The notes under the pieces are model-generated. The model searched no databases, was not told the DNA's origin, and saw only the letters and a list, made by a program, of their open reading frames with translations. A stretch of 7,013 bases of DNA from an uncultured Prevotellaceae bacterium (GTDB lineage Bacteria > Bacteroidota > Bacteroidia > Bacteroidales > Muribaculaceae), in assembly GCA_945983195.1 (NCBI GenBank), contig CAMFSS010000107.1, forward strand, positions 1 to 7,013, given 5' to 3'. Made by a program: the position numbers and the translations under genes. Below are positions 6,901 to 7,013 of the stretch, in pieces. Numbering within the stretch: the stretch's first letter is position 1; every line of letters begins with the position of its first letter.

Positions 6901-7013
6901 CCCTTATTTAGTATTTGATAAGGTTGCGGGGGAATGCTGTGACGGTTAGTGCAAATGGTAATCCTTAATTCCGCAACACTATAATTTAACTTTATTTATA
7001 AGTTCCTGAGCAA
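6889..7013. other. Non-coding stretch at right edge, no gene recognised
   Basis: All frames on both strands are interrupted by stop codons, and no start with a plausible coding run is visible. The region is AT-rich apart from a G-rich patch around 6923-6932, and it contains the inverted repeat described separately. It may be the leader or promoter region of a gene beyond the window. A TAGTATTTG at 6909-6917 resembles a -7 box but has one base too many. Confidence 0.6.
6923..6977. repeat. Inverted repeat GTTGCGG / CCGCAAC with nested small hairpin
   Basis: GTTGCGG (6923-6929) and CCGCAAC (6971-6977) are perfect complements 41 bases apart. AAT (6933-6935) and ATT just inside the right arm could extend the stem across a GGG bulge. 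Inside, GGTTA (6944-6948) can pair with TAATC (6959-6963), one G-U pair included, around a 10-base loop. It could be a structured leader RNA or a protein site. No known riboswitch class is recognised. Confidence 0.35.

Noticed and set aside
6909..6917. TAGTATTTG as a -7 promoter box for a gene right of the window
   Set aside because: It has one base too many between TA and TTTG, and no TTTG-like box lies at the proper distance upstream.
1..7013. CRISPR array, insertion sequence, tRNA, rRNA or phage genes
   Set aside because: No repeated spacer-like units, transposase motifs, terminal inverted repeats or RNA-gene signatures are visible; the window is ordinary dense metabolic coding sequence.

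Overview
The window looks like a Bacteroidales chromosome, possibly a gut Muribaculaceae or Bacteroides relative. The evidence is the gene families (a SusB-type GH97, a GH92 lipoprotein, a GPH symporter and a GH130_2 phosphorylase), A-rich leaders without Shine-Dalgarno sequences, and two promoters matching the Bacteroides -33/-7 pattern (TTTG, then TAnnTTTG). The genus call is only an impression. All recognised genes lie on the + strand, and coding density is high.

Layout: (1) 2-973, the 3' part of a GH97 alpha-glucosidase gene that starts outside the window; (2) 986-3244, a GH92 exo-alpha-mannosidase lipoprotein, 12 bases downstream; (3) 3245-3389, a 145-base intergenic region with a good promoter and a possible operator; (4) 3390-4736, a GPH-family (MelB-like) sugar:cation symporter; (5) 4737-4822, a second intergenic region with another TAATTTTG -7 box and a perfect 10-base palindrome; (6) 4823-5794, a cytoplasmic GH130_2 beta-1,4-mannoside phosphorylase; (7) 5845-6825, a class I mannose-6-phosphate isomerase (manA); (8) 6856-6900, a strong intrinsic terminator; (9) 6889-7013, non-coding sequence with an unexplained inverted repeat.

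The genes read as one mannose-scavenging pathway, most likely for N-glycan (high-mannose) or related mannosides. GH92 removes alpha-mannose outside the cytoplasm, and GH97 may remove alpha-glucose. The symporter carries the remaining small mannoside, for example Man-beta-1,4-GlcNAc, across the inner membrane. GH130 phosphorolyses it to alpha-mannose 1-phosphate plus the acceptor sugar, and ManA moves mannose 6-phosphate to fructose 6-phosphate. The steps not present here are a phosphomannomutase, a mannose kinase, an outer-membrane SusC/SusD pair, and endo-acting enzymes.

I did not find a wholly new system. The least-explained features are the GH97/GH92 pairing, the symporter's altered sugar site, the TTRCGCAA-like motifs at both internal promoters, and the folded-looking element after the terminator.
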